64,000 nucleotides of DNA from Leptospira sanjuanensis. GTDB lineage: Bacteria; Spirochaetota; Leptospiria; Leptospirales; Leptospiraceae. The stretch covers positions 1,961,501 to 2,025,500 of the forward strand of contig NZ_JAIZBG010000001.1 of NCBI RefSeq assembly GCF_022267325.1, in the 5' to 3' direction. The notes below the pieces were generated by a model. It searched no databases. It was not told the DNA's origin and saw only the letters and a list, made by a program, of their open reading frames with translations. Positions 1 to 22,948 of the stretch are shown here, piece by piece (positions within the stretch are counted from its first letter, which is position 1; each line of letters opens with the position of its first letter). A program made the position numbers and the translations under genes.

Positions 1-82
1 CTTCCCGAATCCAATACATAGGCCGATCCGCATACACGGAAGCGACGTCTCTCAAAAGATGATAGAGGCTCGTTTTTTCCAT
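1..82 (-). CDS. Probable acyl-CoA ligase (AMP-binding), N-terminal fragment
   Basis: A minus-strand reading frame opens with ATG at 82-80 and stays open to the window edge (27 codons). The visible start reads MEKTSLYHLLRDVASVYADR, which resembles the N-terminus of AMP-binding long-chain acyl-CoA ligases, where a helix with a Leu-Leu pair precedes a Tyr-x-Asp-Arg-Pro stretch. It begins 5 bases after the argC stop codon on the same strand, so it is probably the next gene of an argC operon. The catalytic part lies outside the window, so the family call is inference from one short segment; no clear ribosome binding site is visible. Confidence 0.45.
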   Translation of the reverse strand, partial: MEKTSLYHLLRDVASVYADRPMYWIRE

Positions 83-87
83 ACGAT

Positions 88-1104
88 TTAGGGGAGAAGT
101 CCCAGAGTTTCTTTGGTTCCGGTCATGAGATTGATGTTTTGCAGGGCTTGTCCCGCCGCGCCCTTTACGAGATTGTCCAGAGCGGAAACGACGACTAACG
201 TGTTTCCTCTTCTTCGAACGGAAATGTCCAGGAAGTTTGTGTGCTGGATTTTTTTGAGTTCGATTTCTTCCGGGGTTTTCAGAATCCGAATAAACGGTTC
301 GTTTGCGGAAGAATTTTGAATCGCCGTCATCGGGTCCACGCTCGGTTCGCCATCCAATTCCAAAACGATCGTGGAAAGAATTCCCCTGTAAACGGGAAGT
401 AAATGCGGCGTAAAGATGATTTCGGGTGCGGGAAGCCCCGAGTTTGCATAGATGTATTCCTGGATTTCCGGTTCGTGTTGGTGGGAAAGAACCTTATACG
501 CGCGAAAGTTTTCGTATACGCCCGTGTAAGAAAACCCTGCGTCTTCCGTTCTCCCGCCCGCTCCGGAAACACCGGACTTGGAATCGGCAACGATCCTTGG
601 TTTGAGATTTCTTCTGAGTTCGTTTAACAAAAATACGGGAAGGATCACCGAGGTGGAAAAACATCCCGGATTGGAAACGAAGTCGGCGTTTTTCAGTTTG
701 TCCCGGAAGATTTCCGGAATTCCGAAGACGGCCTTATCCACGTACGAGAATTTTGTGTGTTTTAATTTATAAGCCTTTTCTAATATTTCCTGATCGTGAA
801 GTCTATAAACTCCGGAAAGATCGATGACCTTATGACCTGCGTCCAAAAACTTCGGGGCGGATTCTACGGAAACTTCATTGGGAACGGCTAGGACGACCAG
901 AGACTGGGAAGGAACCGTGTCCTCGTGTTTGCGGAACGTGAGATTTTTGGGAAACGGAATTTCGGGAAACACTTCTGCAAGAGTTTTACCTGCGAGTTTA
1001 TCGCTCGTGATATGCACGACCTCGTGTGTCGATTGATGGGAAAGTAGAGAAAGTAGTTCCTTACCGGTTAAACCGCCCGCTCCTAAAATGCTGATCTCTG
1101 CCAT
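88..1104 (-). CDS. argC: N-acetyl-gamma-glutamyl-phosphate reductase
   Basis: This enzyme reduces N-acetylglutamyl phosphate to the semialdehyde with NADPH, the third step of arginine synthesis, in the cytoplasm. The 338-residue product has the N-terminal Rossmann motif [10 protein letters not shown] at residues 8-17, the catalytic cysteine in SNPGCFSTS (Cys148) and the SGVSGAG loop at 177-183. Length and motif order fit the type 1 ArgC family. It lies downstream of recA, but a strong recA terminator at 1155-1186 separates them, so argC should have its own promoter in the remaining 50 bases. A probable acyl-CoA ligase gene follows after 5 bases. No other arg genes are in the window. Confidence 0.95.
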   Translation of the reverse strand: MAEISILGAGGLTGKELLSLLSHQSTHEVVHITSDKLAGKTLAEVFPEIPFPKNLTFRKHEDTVPSQSLVVLAVPNEVSVESAPKFLDAGHKVIDLSGVYRLHDQEILEKAYKLKHTKFSYVDKAVFGIPEIFRDKLKNADFVSNPGCFSTSVILPVFLLNELRRNLKPRIVADSKSGVSGAGGRTEDAGFSYTGVYENFRAYKVLSHQHEPEIQEYIYANSGLPAPEIIFTPHLLPVYRGILSTIVLELDGEPSVDPMTAIQNSSANEPFIRILKTPEEIELKKIQHTNFLDISVRRRGNTLVVVSALDNLVKGAAGQALQNINLMTGTKETLGLLP

Positions 1105-1154
1105 AAACCTCTCTGTCTTAAGAAAGATTTTAATTCGGGGAGAATGCTGTAACT

Positions 1155-1212
<58 letters not shown>

Positions 1213-1218
1213 GTTGTG

Positions 1219-2319
<1,101 letters not shown>

Positions 2320-2501
2320 TGTTTCTGCCTCCTTCCTTTCGGTTCTTGGCAGCGGCGCCGCGTCGCATCAACGGCTAACTTTTTTCAGTATAGATCCCAG
2401 TCCGGACAAAAATAAGATCTTTGGACTTAAAAAACGAACCTGTTTTGATTTTTTTTGAAAACTTGGGTTTATGTCACCCGGTTTTCTGGAAGCAAATCTA
2501 A

Positions 2502-2528
2502 TTTATACGTAAGTATTTGTATAGCAAA
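2502..2528 (-). promoter_or_regulatory. LexA (SOS) operator and possible recA promoter
   Basis: The plus strand carries TTTGTATAGCAAA at 2516-2528, an exact match to TTTG-N5-CAAA, the LexA operator described for Leptospira recA. On the minus strand it is followed by TATAAA (2507-2502), a plausible -10 element, so the operator would overlap the -35 region. It lies 197 bases upstream of the recA start and 11 bases beyond the stop codon of the preceding gene, so recA would have a long untranslated leader. The operator match is seen; the promoter is inferred. Confidence 0.8.
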
Positions 2529-2538
2529 TTTTTGAGTA

Positions 2539-3363
2539 TTATTGGGAAAGGATCGATTTTTTTTCTTGGTCCAGGGTCTTCTGCGCCTGAACGGCTCTGC
2601 GAAGAGTTTCCTTGTTTCGTAGCAGAAAGCTTCTGAAAAAGAAAATCGTGACAGCAAACGCTCCGATCACAAGAAGAAATCCCAAAGTCCATCGAAGCCA
2701 AAAAGGGATCGAGTTTTGTGATGGAAAGAAGAATAACGTGCCGTCCGCCAGGCGGATCTTTTCGCAGCCTTGGCATTTTTGGTTTTGAGCTTTGAAAAAA
2801 GAATTCAGTTCTCCGAATGAAGTTTCGGCTGGAATTTTCCATTCGGAAGATTCTTGCGAATAGAGAAGGGTTTCGTCTTCGGAAAAATAATAAAACGCGC
2901 AGGCCAGTCCCGTTTTCGAAAATTCGACGGAAGAAGTTCCGCCTTGTCTTCCGACGTAATAATCCACGTAAGAATCTTTGATTTGAAAACTGCGAATCTG
3001 GGAAAGATTCGGAAATTCGGTTCCGAAGCGCACCAAATGAAACAGAGTCGATTTTTGATTTCGAACCCGGATTCCTCCAAGATTCGGAACCTTTCTAAGT
3101 TCCGCTTTGAGAGCTTCCTTGGACGCTTGCGAAGAATTCTCCAGAGAAGAGGAAAGAATTTTTTTCAAATACGTTTCCAGTCTGGATTCTTCCTCTTTTT
3201 TCCAAGCCGGAAGGGATTCGATCAGCCAGGATTTTTCCACCGAAGCCGGATCACCTAAGAAACGTTTTAACACGACCAATCTGTGTTCGAGATCGGAGGT
3301 TTCCGCATGTATGAAAATGGGATTCCAAAGGAAAAGAAGAAGGATCAAAAACGTTCGTTTCAT
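2539..3363 (-). CDS. Hypothetical secreted, single-membrane-span protein
   Basis: No family is recognised. From the ATG at 3363 the product has 274 residues: an N-terminal signal peptide (MKRTFLILLLFLW up to about Ala20), a polar domain of about 200 residues, one strong C-terminal membrane helix (FLLVIGAFAVTIFFFRSFLL) and a short charged coiled tail. This suggests an exported domain anchored at its C-terminus with a small cytoplasmic tail. A TTG at 3378 could extend it by five residues but would bury the signal peptide start, so I prefer 3363. It is divergent from the HIT gene and precedes recA; the recA SOS box lies just past its stop codon. Two cysteines near the middle (CQGC) are the only notable motif. 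Confidence 0.75.
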   Translation of the reverse strand: MKRTFLILLLFLWNPIFIHAETSDLEHRLVVLKRFLGDPASVEKSWLIESLPAWKKEEESRLETYLKKILSSSLENSSQASKEALKAELRKVPNLGGIRVRNQKSTLFHLVRFGTEFPNLSQIRSFQIKDSYVDYYVGRQGGTSSVEFSKTGLACAFYYFSEDETLLYSQESSEWKIPAETSFGELNSFFKAQNQKCQGCEKIRLADGTLFFFPSQNSIPFWLRWTLGFLLVIGAFAVTIFFFRSFLLRNKETLRRAVQAQKTLDQEKKSILSQ

Positions 3364-3553
3364 GCGGTGGCGGCTCAATCTTAAACAGGGCTTCCGGTCT
3401 GAAAAGAAGATTTTCTCCTATACAAGACGGGAATCTTTGAAATAATTACAGGATGTTTCAAAACCTCGATCGGATCGAATTCCAAAAATCGAGGCTCAAA
3501 AATTTGTCTCAGTTTTGGGATAAGGCAGCATAAAACGAATACAGGGTCCGAAG

Positions 3554-3943
3554 ATGCAAGACTGTCCTCTCTGCAAATTCCATCAATCCGCGAACGATTC
3601 CGAAATTCTCGGTCGGTTCGGTGAATTTCGCGTACGTCATTCCGAAGAAGAAAAACGACTCCAAGGATATCTTTACATAGAACCGGTTTCGCATTGGACC
3701 TCGTATCAGGATTGGAATTCGCCTGCGTATTCCGATTTCGGTAATGCGCTTGAGTTCGCGACGGCCTGGATCTACAAAAACCATTCTCCCGTTAAAGTGT
3801 ACACGGTAACGGTTTCGGAGATGGTGCCTCACATGCACTTTCATTTAATTCCTCGTTACAGCGACGAACTCAAAGGCGTGGATTATATCCGTCTTGCACT
3901 TCAGGGAAAATTACCAGAGCAAAATTATATTCGAGATTTATAA
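3554..3943 (+). CDS. HIT (histidine triad) family hydrolase
   Basis: HIT proteins hydrolyse or transfer nucleotidyl groups from small phosphate-linked substrates. The 129-residue product carries the active-site triad HMHFHLIP at residues 93-100, and near its N-terminus a Cys-x-x-Cys pair (Cys4, Cys7) of the kind that binds structural zinc in many HIT proteins. The length is normal for a single HIT domain. It stands alone, divergent from the upstream membrane protein, and is followed after 37 bases by a lipoprotein gene on the same strand. The exact substrate cannot be read from the sequence. Confidence 0.88.
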   Translation: MQDCPLCKFHQSANDSEILGRFGEFRVRHSEEEKRLQGYLYIEPVSHWTSYQDWNSPAYSDFGNALEFATAWIYKNHSPVKVYTVTVSEMVPHMHFHLIPRYSDELKGVDYIRLALQGKLPEQNYIRDL

Positions 3944-3980
3944 TGCTTCGCTTTCAAATTTTTATAATGGGAGAATGGCT

Positions 3981-4358
3981 ATGAAAGTTTTGAATTGGAG
4001 AAACGTTCTGCTTCTGGCGCTCGTTTCCTTGTTTTTGAGCGGTTGCATCTATCGAGATGTGAGGGTTCCCGGTATGAGCACAAACTTTACGCAATATGTG
4101 CTGAACTCGGAGGATTTTCAGATTTTGGGAACGGTCGAAACCGAAGGTGTTTATACCGCCTGGTTTATATTTTGGCTGACGGGAGAAACCGGTTACAAAG
4201 AACTGCTCGATAAGTCCAAAGCGCTTGGTGGAGACGAGATCATCAACTATCGTTTCGAGATCGAACAGACAAGCATTTTGTTTATTATTTGGAACCGTGT
4301 TAAGTGGCGGGCGACCGCGCACGCGATCAAATATCGAGAAAAAATCAAAAAGCCGTAA
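3981..4358 (+). CDS. Small lipoprotein, possibly TRL-like
   Basis: The product is 125 residues from the ATG at 3981, chosen because GGGAGA at 3969-3974 gives a ribosome binding site 6 bases upstream; an ATG two codons earlier overlaps that site. It has a basic N-terminus, a hydrophobic core and a lipobox LSGC with Cys22, so it should be lipidated and exported. The mature part has a segment TVETEGVYTAWFIFWLTG and a motif LGGDEIINYRFE, which recall the TRL-like family of small Gly-rich lipoproteins; that link is inference. It precedes tldD, with a strong hairpin in between. Confidence 0.75.
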   Translation: MKVLNWRNVLLLALVSLFLSGCIYRDVRVPGMSTNFTQYVLNSEDFQILGTVETEGVYTAWFIFWLTGETGYKELLDKSKALGGDEIINYRFEIEQTSILFIIWNRVKWRATAHAIKYREKIKKP

Positions 4359-4392
4359 CGTGTAACACGGACTCCGAAGGACCTTCGGAGTC
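4359..4392 (+). promoter_or_regulatory. Tandem hairpins between lipoprotein gene and tldD
   Basis: Two palindromes follow the lipoprotein stop codon: CGTGT-A-ACACG (4359-4369) and GACTCCGAAGG-A-CCTTCGGAGTC (4370-4392), whose arms match over 11 bp. No T-run follows. The second hairpin ends 3 bases before the AAGGA ribosome binding site of tldD, so it may act as a processing barrier, a weak terminator or a translational control element. Confidence 0.6.
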
Positions 4393-4404
4393 TAAAAGGA
4401 TAGA

Positions 4405-5786
4405 ATGCAGACAAACAAAGCCCAACTGATATTGGAAGCGGGACTTTCCAGAAAAGCGGATTTCGTGGAAATATTCGAGGAAGAGACAAGATCTTCTTCC
4501 GTAAGTTTAAGAGATCAAAAAATAGAACAGAGTTTTGCCGGAATCGATTACGGAATCGGAATCCGGCTGATCTACGGAACCGACGTTCTCTACGCACATA
4601 CCAATAACGAGGAAGAGGAACATTTGATTTCTCTGATAGACCTTCTCGCCGATTCGAGAGGGGCGGCGAAAAGCGCAGGGCGGGCGCTTGTGTTGCGTGG
4701 GGATCTAAAACCTCTTTCGTTTCCGGCAGCGATCAAAGATCCGCGTAAAATCGCACCCGATGAAAAATTAGAAATTCTTTATAAAGCCGATCGAACCGCA
4801 AGAGGACTTTCCTCGAGTATCGTTCAAGTCAGCGCGTCCGCGAGCGATTCCGTTTCCAGAATCGGAATCTACAACTCGGAAGGTTTGGCGCTGGAAGACC
4901 TTCGCGTTCGAAGCAGATTCAGCATCAACGTAGCCGCGGAAAAAGAAGGAGAACGTTTTGTGGCTTCGGAGAATCCGGGAGCGAGAAAGGGATTCGAATT
5001 TTTCAACAACTTACCCGTGGAACAACTTTCGACCACGGCGGCAGAGCGCGCCTTACTCATGTTATCCGCCGGTTATATACAAGGAAAAAAAATGCCGGTC
5101 GTTATGGGCAACGGTTTCGGAGGAGTGATCTTTCACGAAGCCTGCGGACATCCGTTGGAAACCGAAGCGATCCGCAAGAAGTCTTCTCCGTTCGTGGATA
5201 AACTCGGCGAGAGAATCGGACAATCCTGTCTGACAGCGATCGACGACGGAACGATTCCGGATTCTTGGGGAAGCATTACCGTGGACGACGAAGGTTCCGC
5301 GCCTCAGAAAACCGTCCTCATCGAAAACGGAATTTTAAAAAATTATTTATCCGATCGAGTCGGCGCACAGGAAGTCGGCGTTCCCAGAACCGGAAGCGCA
5401 AGAAGAGAAAGTTATATGTACGCGCCCGTTTCTCGGATGAGAAATACGTACATCGCCGCCGGAACGGATTCTTTCGATTCGATGTTGGCCGGAGTCGAAT
5501 ACGGTCTTTTCGCCAAAAAGATGGGAGGCGGTTCCGTAAATCCTTCCACGGGAGAATTCAACTTCTCCGTGGAAGAAGGATATGTGATCCGAAACGGAAA
5601 AATCGCCGAGCCGGTTCGCGGTGCGACTCTCATCGGAAAGGGAGATGAAATTCTTCCTAAGATCAGCATGGTGGGAAACGATCTGGAGCTCGCTGCGGGG
5701 ATGTGCGGAGCCGCTTCCGGTTCCGTTCCCGTAACGGTCGGACAACCTTCCCTGAAAGTGGACGAGATTCTCGTGGGAGGCCGTTC

Positions 5787-5790
<4 letters not shown>
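4405..5790 (+). CDS. tldD: TldD metallopeptidase subunit
   Basis: TldD is the catalytic subunit of the TldD/TldE (PmbA) zinc protease, which degrades unfolded peptides and matures peptides such as microcins. The 461-residue product has the zinc motif HEACGH at residues 244-249 (the HExxxH form of this family), followed by the HPLE segment, and a Gly-rich C-terminal half. Length fits TldD. AAGGA lies a few bases before the ATG. Its TGA stop overlaps the ATG of pmbA (ATGA at 5787-5790), so the two subunits should be translationally coupled. No obvious peptide substrate is encoded nearby. Confidence 0.93.
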
Positions 5791-7121
<1,331 letters not shown>

Positions 7122-7122
7122 G

Positions 7123-7145
7123 ATGGAGTCGGATTTCGATTCCAT
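7123..7145 (+). terminator. Hairpin after pmbA
   Basis: ATGGAGTCG (7123-7131) pairs with CGATTCCAT (7137-7145) with one G-T pair and a 5-base loop, directly after the pmbA stop codon. The T-rich tract that follows is interrupted, so termination may be weak. Confidence 0.5.
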
Positions 7146-7451
7146 CTTCGATGTTGCTTTTTATAGACGAGTGTCTGAGTTGTATTTTAGTAACGCTCAT
7201 TGACGCATTGTAAAGAAGCAACGAGAAACTCGATCGGCTCTTCTGCACGCTCTTGGAAATGTTTCGGTGACTTTTCGACGATCGATTCTCGATGGGTGCC
7301 TGACTTCACAATCCGTAGCGAGCAATTTGCCGACTTTCCTGGGGGGCAATCGAGTTTTAGAACGGCGATGGACCGAAATTCATTTTTGCTTGCGTAAGTT
7401 TCTATCATAAGGTTTTCTTTCCGAATCATAGTGCTGATTCGGAGAAATCAT
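7146..7451. other. Intergenic region upstream of the macroglobulin gene
   Basis: About 300 bases between pmbA and the macroglobulin gene. The minus strand holds an 80-codon frame (7429-7187), starting with MIRKENLMIETYASK, without a convincing ribosome binding site or recognisable domain; I do not call it a gene. The region should carry the promoter of the macroglobulin gene, but no clear -35/-10 pair stands out. Confidence 0.4.
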
Positions 7452-13127
<5,676 letters not shown>

Positions 13128-13408
13128 ATCGAATATTATTACGGAAGCGGAGAGAATCGAAGATAAAAGAGATCTGTGGGGACAGGTTCTCCCTTGGAGT
13201 AAACCTTAGAGGGCAGTCTGGTCCCCGTTTCGAGCTTTTGAAAACGAAACTTATAGGGAGTCATTTTTAGAATTTGGGTGCGTCATACCGCGTTGTTATC
13301 GAACGCAGCGTCACACGTCTTCCGTTTTTCCTTCTTCCGAAAGGCCGTTCCTATTCTCGCCGGACCGGAATTTTTGAATGAAGGTGGATGAGGTGCAGAT
13401 TTCGTAAG
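13128..13408. other. Intergenic region between macroglobulin gene and repeat
   Basis: No coding frame is supported here. The segment holds a TGGTCCCCGTTTCGAGCTTT block (from 13219) which resembles a block at 27534 in another intergenic region. It then runs into the dispersed repeat at 13409. Confidence 0.5.
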
Positions 13409-13454
13409 AGTTCCGACAGAGAGCGAAGATTTCACTTGCAAGAATTATGATTTT

Positions 13455-15686
<2,232 letters not shown>

Positions 15687-15746
15687 AGTATAGGTTTTTC
15701 TCTTGCCGCGGACGACCTCCGCGTTAGAATCAATCAGAGACTTCTC

Positions 15747-16544
<798 letters not shown>

Positions 16545-16545
16545 G

Positions 16546-17739
<1,194 letters not shown>

Positions 17740-17742
17740 ACC

Positions 17743-18660
17743 CTAAACGCTCTTGAGTTTCAAAAGCGAATAGAGCGTATGAATATGAGGAATTTCTAAT
17801 CCGTATTTTTCACCGATGCGGATCGCGTTGCCAAGGATCGCCTCCAGTTCCATCGGTCTTCCCGCTTCGAAATCCAGAAGCATGCTCGTTTTATAAGGTT
17901 TCATCGCTTCCGTCATTTGAATGAATGTCGAGATCTGTTCCATCGGAACGGTTGCTCCGTCTACTTCGGAAAGTTTCTGTACTTCTTTCATGATTTCGAC
18001 GACGAGTTTTCGGCCGAAAGACTGTGCAAGAATTTCGGATGTGTTTTTGCCGCCGGAAAGAACGCTAATCGGATTGAAAGGAGCGTTCCACATCAATTTT
18101 TTCCAACGAGCCTGGCGGATCGTTTCCGTCGCGTTAGCCGGAACACCTACCTTGGAAAAACGTTCGGCGATCGTTTTCGTCGTAAAAGAAGAATTTCGAT
18201 TCCAGGAACCGATCACCAATTCCCCGTAATCGAGATGAAGAACGTTTCCCTCTTCCAAACGATTCGCACAGACAAAGGCTAATCCGCTGAGAATTTCATT
18301 GTTCGGATAAAGAACTTCGACCGGCTCTTCGATGCCGATCCCGTTTTGCAAAAGCAGAATCGGAAGATGTTCCGGAATCGTTTTTCCTAAGATCGTTTCC
18401 AGTCGAATCTCCGGTAAACACTTCAAACAATTGATGATCAGATCGTATTGTTCAAGATCGCCGGGTGAAATTTTTTCTAAAACACGATTCGGTTTAAACG
18501 TGAAATTCCCCCAAGGAATACTTTGAACCGTAAAACCCTTTTCTTGCAAAAGGGAAGCATTGCTCCTCACCCAGAAATCGATCTTACAACCCGTTTGTGC
18601 GAGTTTTCCCGCATATAAACCGGCAATGGCTCCGGCGCCTAAGACTAAAATTCGATCCAC
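17743..18660 (-). CDS. panE: 2-dehydropantoate 2-reductase
   Basis: The enzyme reduces ketopantoate to pantoate with NADPH in pantothenate (coenzyme A) synthesis. The 305-residue product opens with the Rossmann motif LGAGAIAGLYAGKL (7-20), and the conserved WKKLMWNAPFNP segment near residue 206 contains the catalytic lysine region. Length fits the family. Members of this family also reduce other 2-oxoacids, so the substrate is probable rather than proven. It stands 81 bases downstream of a small gene on the same strand. Confidence 0.88.
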   Translation of the reverse strand: MDRILVLGAGAIAGLYAGKLAQTGCKIDFWVRSNASLLQEKGFTVQSIPWGNFTFKPNRVLEKISPGDLEQYDLIINCLKCLPEIRLETILGKTIPEHLPILLLQNGIGIEEPVEVLYPNNEILSGLAFVCANRLEEGNVLHLDYGELVIGSWNRNSSFTTKTIAERFSKVGVPANATETIRQARWKKLMWNAPFNPISVLSGGKNTSEILAQSFGRKLVVEIMKEVQKLSEVDGATVPMEQISTFIQMTEAMKPYKTSMLLDFEAGRPMELEAILGNAIRIGEKYGLEIPHIHTLYSLLKLKSV

Positions 18661-18741
18661 TTACGGCCTGCCCCAAAACAGAATTTCATTTCATAAAAAA
18701 GGTTTAGCTGCAAGAATCTGTCCTATTTTTCTGACGGATTC

Positions 18742-18939
18742 TTATCCCGCTTGAGAAAATTTCCGTTCGATCTTTTTTAAAATTTCCGTGATCGCTTGCA
18801 CATATCCGTCATACACCCCGCGATCGTATTCACCGAGAGAGCGGTAATTTAAACTTTGCATTTCTTTTAAGTGATTCCGCAGTTCTTCGTCCACATAATT
18901 CTTACGGATGTAAAGGGTTTCAAAAACTTTCGGATGCAT
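18742..18939 (-). CDS. Small hypothetical protein (65 residues)
   Basis: No family is recognised. The start is supported by AGAGGT a few bases before the ATG at 18939. The product is mainly charged and helical, with the central segment LNYRSLGEYDRGVYDGYVQA suggesting a compact helical domain; there is no signal peptide or membrane helix. It lies 49 bases downstream of the metalloprotease gene and probably belongs to the same transcript. Confidence 0.65.
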   Translation of the reverse strand: MHPKVFETLYIRKNYVDEELRNHLKEMQSLNYRSLGEYDRGVYDGYVQAITEILKKIERKFSQAG

Positions 18940-18988
18940 CGTTTACCTCTTTTTTTAGAATCTAAGAAAACAGGAAAACGAAAAGAAT

Positions 18989-19741
18989 TCAAGTACGTAA
19001 AATCATGTTTTGATAGAATTTGGATTTTAGCCACGCGTTCGCTCGCTTGTAATCCGGAAATTTTCTTTCGAACGTTTTAAAGTCCTTTCCGTGAATCACG
19101 TTTTTTCCGTTTTTGCGGATAACCGGAAAAACGACATGGAGAAGTTCGTGAAAGACGATGTATTCCAATACGAAAGTTGGAACGATTTCTCGGGAGAGAA
19201 TCGGATTGATTACGATCATCCTATGCGCCGGATCGAAATGTCCGAGTCTTGTTTTTGAAACGGATTTGCTCCAAAAGATTTCCAGATCGTTCAAATCGAT
19301 TCGCAAATAGGTATCATTGAGGCGATCCATAATTTCCCGCAACCCTTCGTTCGCAATCGACGATCGTTCGATTCGTTTTCGATTTTTATTCTTTTGCCGT
19401 TTCGTTTCGGATTGTGTTTCGTAGAATCGCCGAATGCGTTCGTCCAATTCTTGCGGGATCGATTGTTTGAGTAGTTTGTACAGTAATAAATCGACGACCG
19501 CTTCCAGATCCTCCGAGTCCGCGCTCAAATAGGAAGAATGAATTTTGAACTCTAATTTTCCGGAAGAAATTCGGATCGAACTTCCCAGGTTCGCATAGGG
19601 AAAAAATTTTACGGCGATTCGTTTTCCCTCCAAGATCTTCCCGCCGGGAACTTGCAAAAAATGTAAAGTCTTTTTACGAAGAAGTTCTAAGACCGAAGAT
19701 TCTTCGTTGGTTCGTCCGCGCGTTTCGAATGCGAAAACCAT
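18989..19741 (-). CDS. SprT/YgjP-like zinc metalloprotease
   Basis: The 250-residue product has the zinc motif HELLH (His198, Glu199, His202), a third likely ligand His217 in a HGKDFKTFERKFPDY segment, and the AWLK ending seen in SprT- and YgjP-type (WLM-related) proteases. The N-terminal half is a separate, basic domain. It has no signal peptide, so it acts in the cytoplasm. The ATG at 19741 is 2 bases after the helicase stop codon and has GGAAG 6 bases before it, so it is coupled to the UvrD-type helicase. SprT-like proteases cleave proteins crosslinked to DNA, and a link to the helicase is possible but is inference. Confidence 0.75.
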   Translation of the reverse strand: MVFAFETRGRTNEESSVLELLRKKTLHFLQVPGGKILEGKRIAVKFFPYANLGSSIRISSGKLEFKIHSSYLSADSEDLEAVVDLLLYKLLKQSIPQELDERIRRFYETQSETKRQKNKNRKRIERSSIANEGLREIMDRLNDTYLRIDLNDLEIFWSKSVSKTRLGHFDPAHRMIVINPILSREIVPTFVLEYIVFHELLHVVFPVIRKNGKNVIHGKDFKTFERKFPDYKRANAWLKSKFYQNMILRT

Positions 19742-19743
19742 CT

Positions 19744-21741
<1,998 letters not shown>

Positions 21742-21761
21742 CGGTGAATCGGAATCGTCTC

Positions 21762-22232
<471 letters not shown>

Positions 22233-22351
22233 GGATAACTCCAAATAGGATAAATTCAAAATTCTGGCAGGAATCGGTTCGGGAAAAATACCGGAATCTA
22301 GGTACATTTCAGCGTAAATTCAGCGCGGTTTAACTCAATCAGAATTTTAAT

Positions 22352-22699
22352 TTAGAATTTGGAATCGTAGTGAAAATCGAGCTTTGCTTGTTCGTATTCC
22401 CGGAGGAAAGTTTCGATCCGATTGGATAAAAAGAACCAAGATTCCTGCGTGAACGTTTCATGAAACCGCGCGGAGAATTGAAGATAACTGCTCTCGGCAA
22501 GTTTGGTATCTCCGGTATGATCTAAAAGCAAATTATAAGAAATGAGTAATACGTTTTTCTCCAAACTGTACGCGAGGGACGTCTCTAAAACTTTTTGAGG
22601 TTCTTGGATCGGCATTCTTTTTTTTAGTCCGTTCTTCGTGACGAACATCGGCGGTTGATCCAATTTTGCGGAACCGATAATACCTGAATAGATCTTCAT
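22352..22699 (-). CDS. Hypothetical protein (115 residues)
   Basis: No family is recognised. I start at ATG 22699, preceded by AAGGA; the open frame continues upstream to 22858 but runs through a strong palindrome and has unlikely composition. The product MKIYSGIIGSAKLDQPPMFV... has no signal peptide or membrane helix. Its C-terminal half is helical and rich in aromatic residues (ARFHETFTQESWFFLS). A large hairpin at 22727-22779 lies 27 bases before the start. It is probably transcribed toward slyD. Confidence 0.65.
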   Translation of the reverse strand: MKIYSGIIGSAKLDQPPMFVTKNGLKKRMPIQEPQKVLETSLAYSLEKNVLLISYNLLLDHTGDTKLAESSYLQFSARFHETFTQESWFFLSNRIETFLREYEQAKLDFHYDSKF

Positions 22700-22726
22700 C
22701 TTCCTTATCCCAAAAGCTAAAATTCC

Positions 22727-22779
22727 GGGATGAATCCAAATCCTATCGAACGATTCAAAATGGATTCGGATTCTATCCC
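22727..22779 (-). repeat. Long imperfect palindrome upstream of a small gene
   Basis: GGGATGAATCCAAATCC (22727-22743) pairs with GGATTCGGATTCTATCCC (22762-22779) over 17 pairs with one mismatch and one bulged T; the loop is 18 bases. It lies 27 bases before the start codon of the 115-residue gene. There is no T-run after it on either strand, so it is a leader hairpin, an operator or a dispersed palindromic repeat rather than a terminator. Confidence 0.7.
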
Positions 22780-22948
22780 AGCAAACCGAGCTGGCATTGA
22801 AAGTGACCCGGAAGAAAGATTTAGGAGACTGACATTCCGGTCTCATTCTTTGACGCAAAGTGCCCGAATCTTCACTAAAGAATGAATAATTTATGACTAA
22901 TACATTTTTTCTGGAACAATTTCAACAATAAATTCTTTTTATGTCCGC

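Noticed and set aside
7187..7429. 80-codon minus-strand frame as a gene
   Set aside because: No good ribosome binding site, no recognisable domain, and it overlaps the promoter region of the macroglobulin gene.
22700..22858. N-terminal extension of the 115-residue protein
   Set aside because: The extension would translate the palindrome and has an unlikely composition rich in Arg, Trp and Cys; ATG 22699 has a ribosome binding site.
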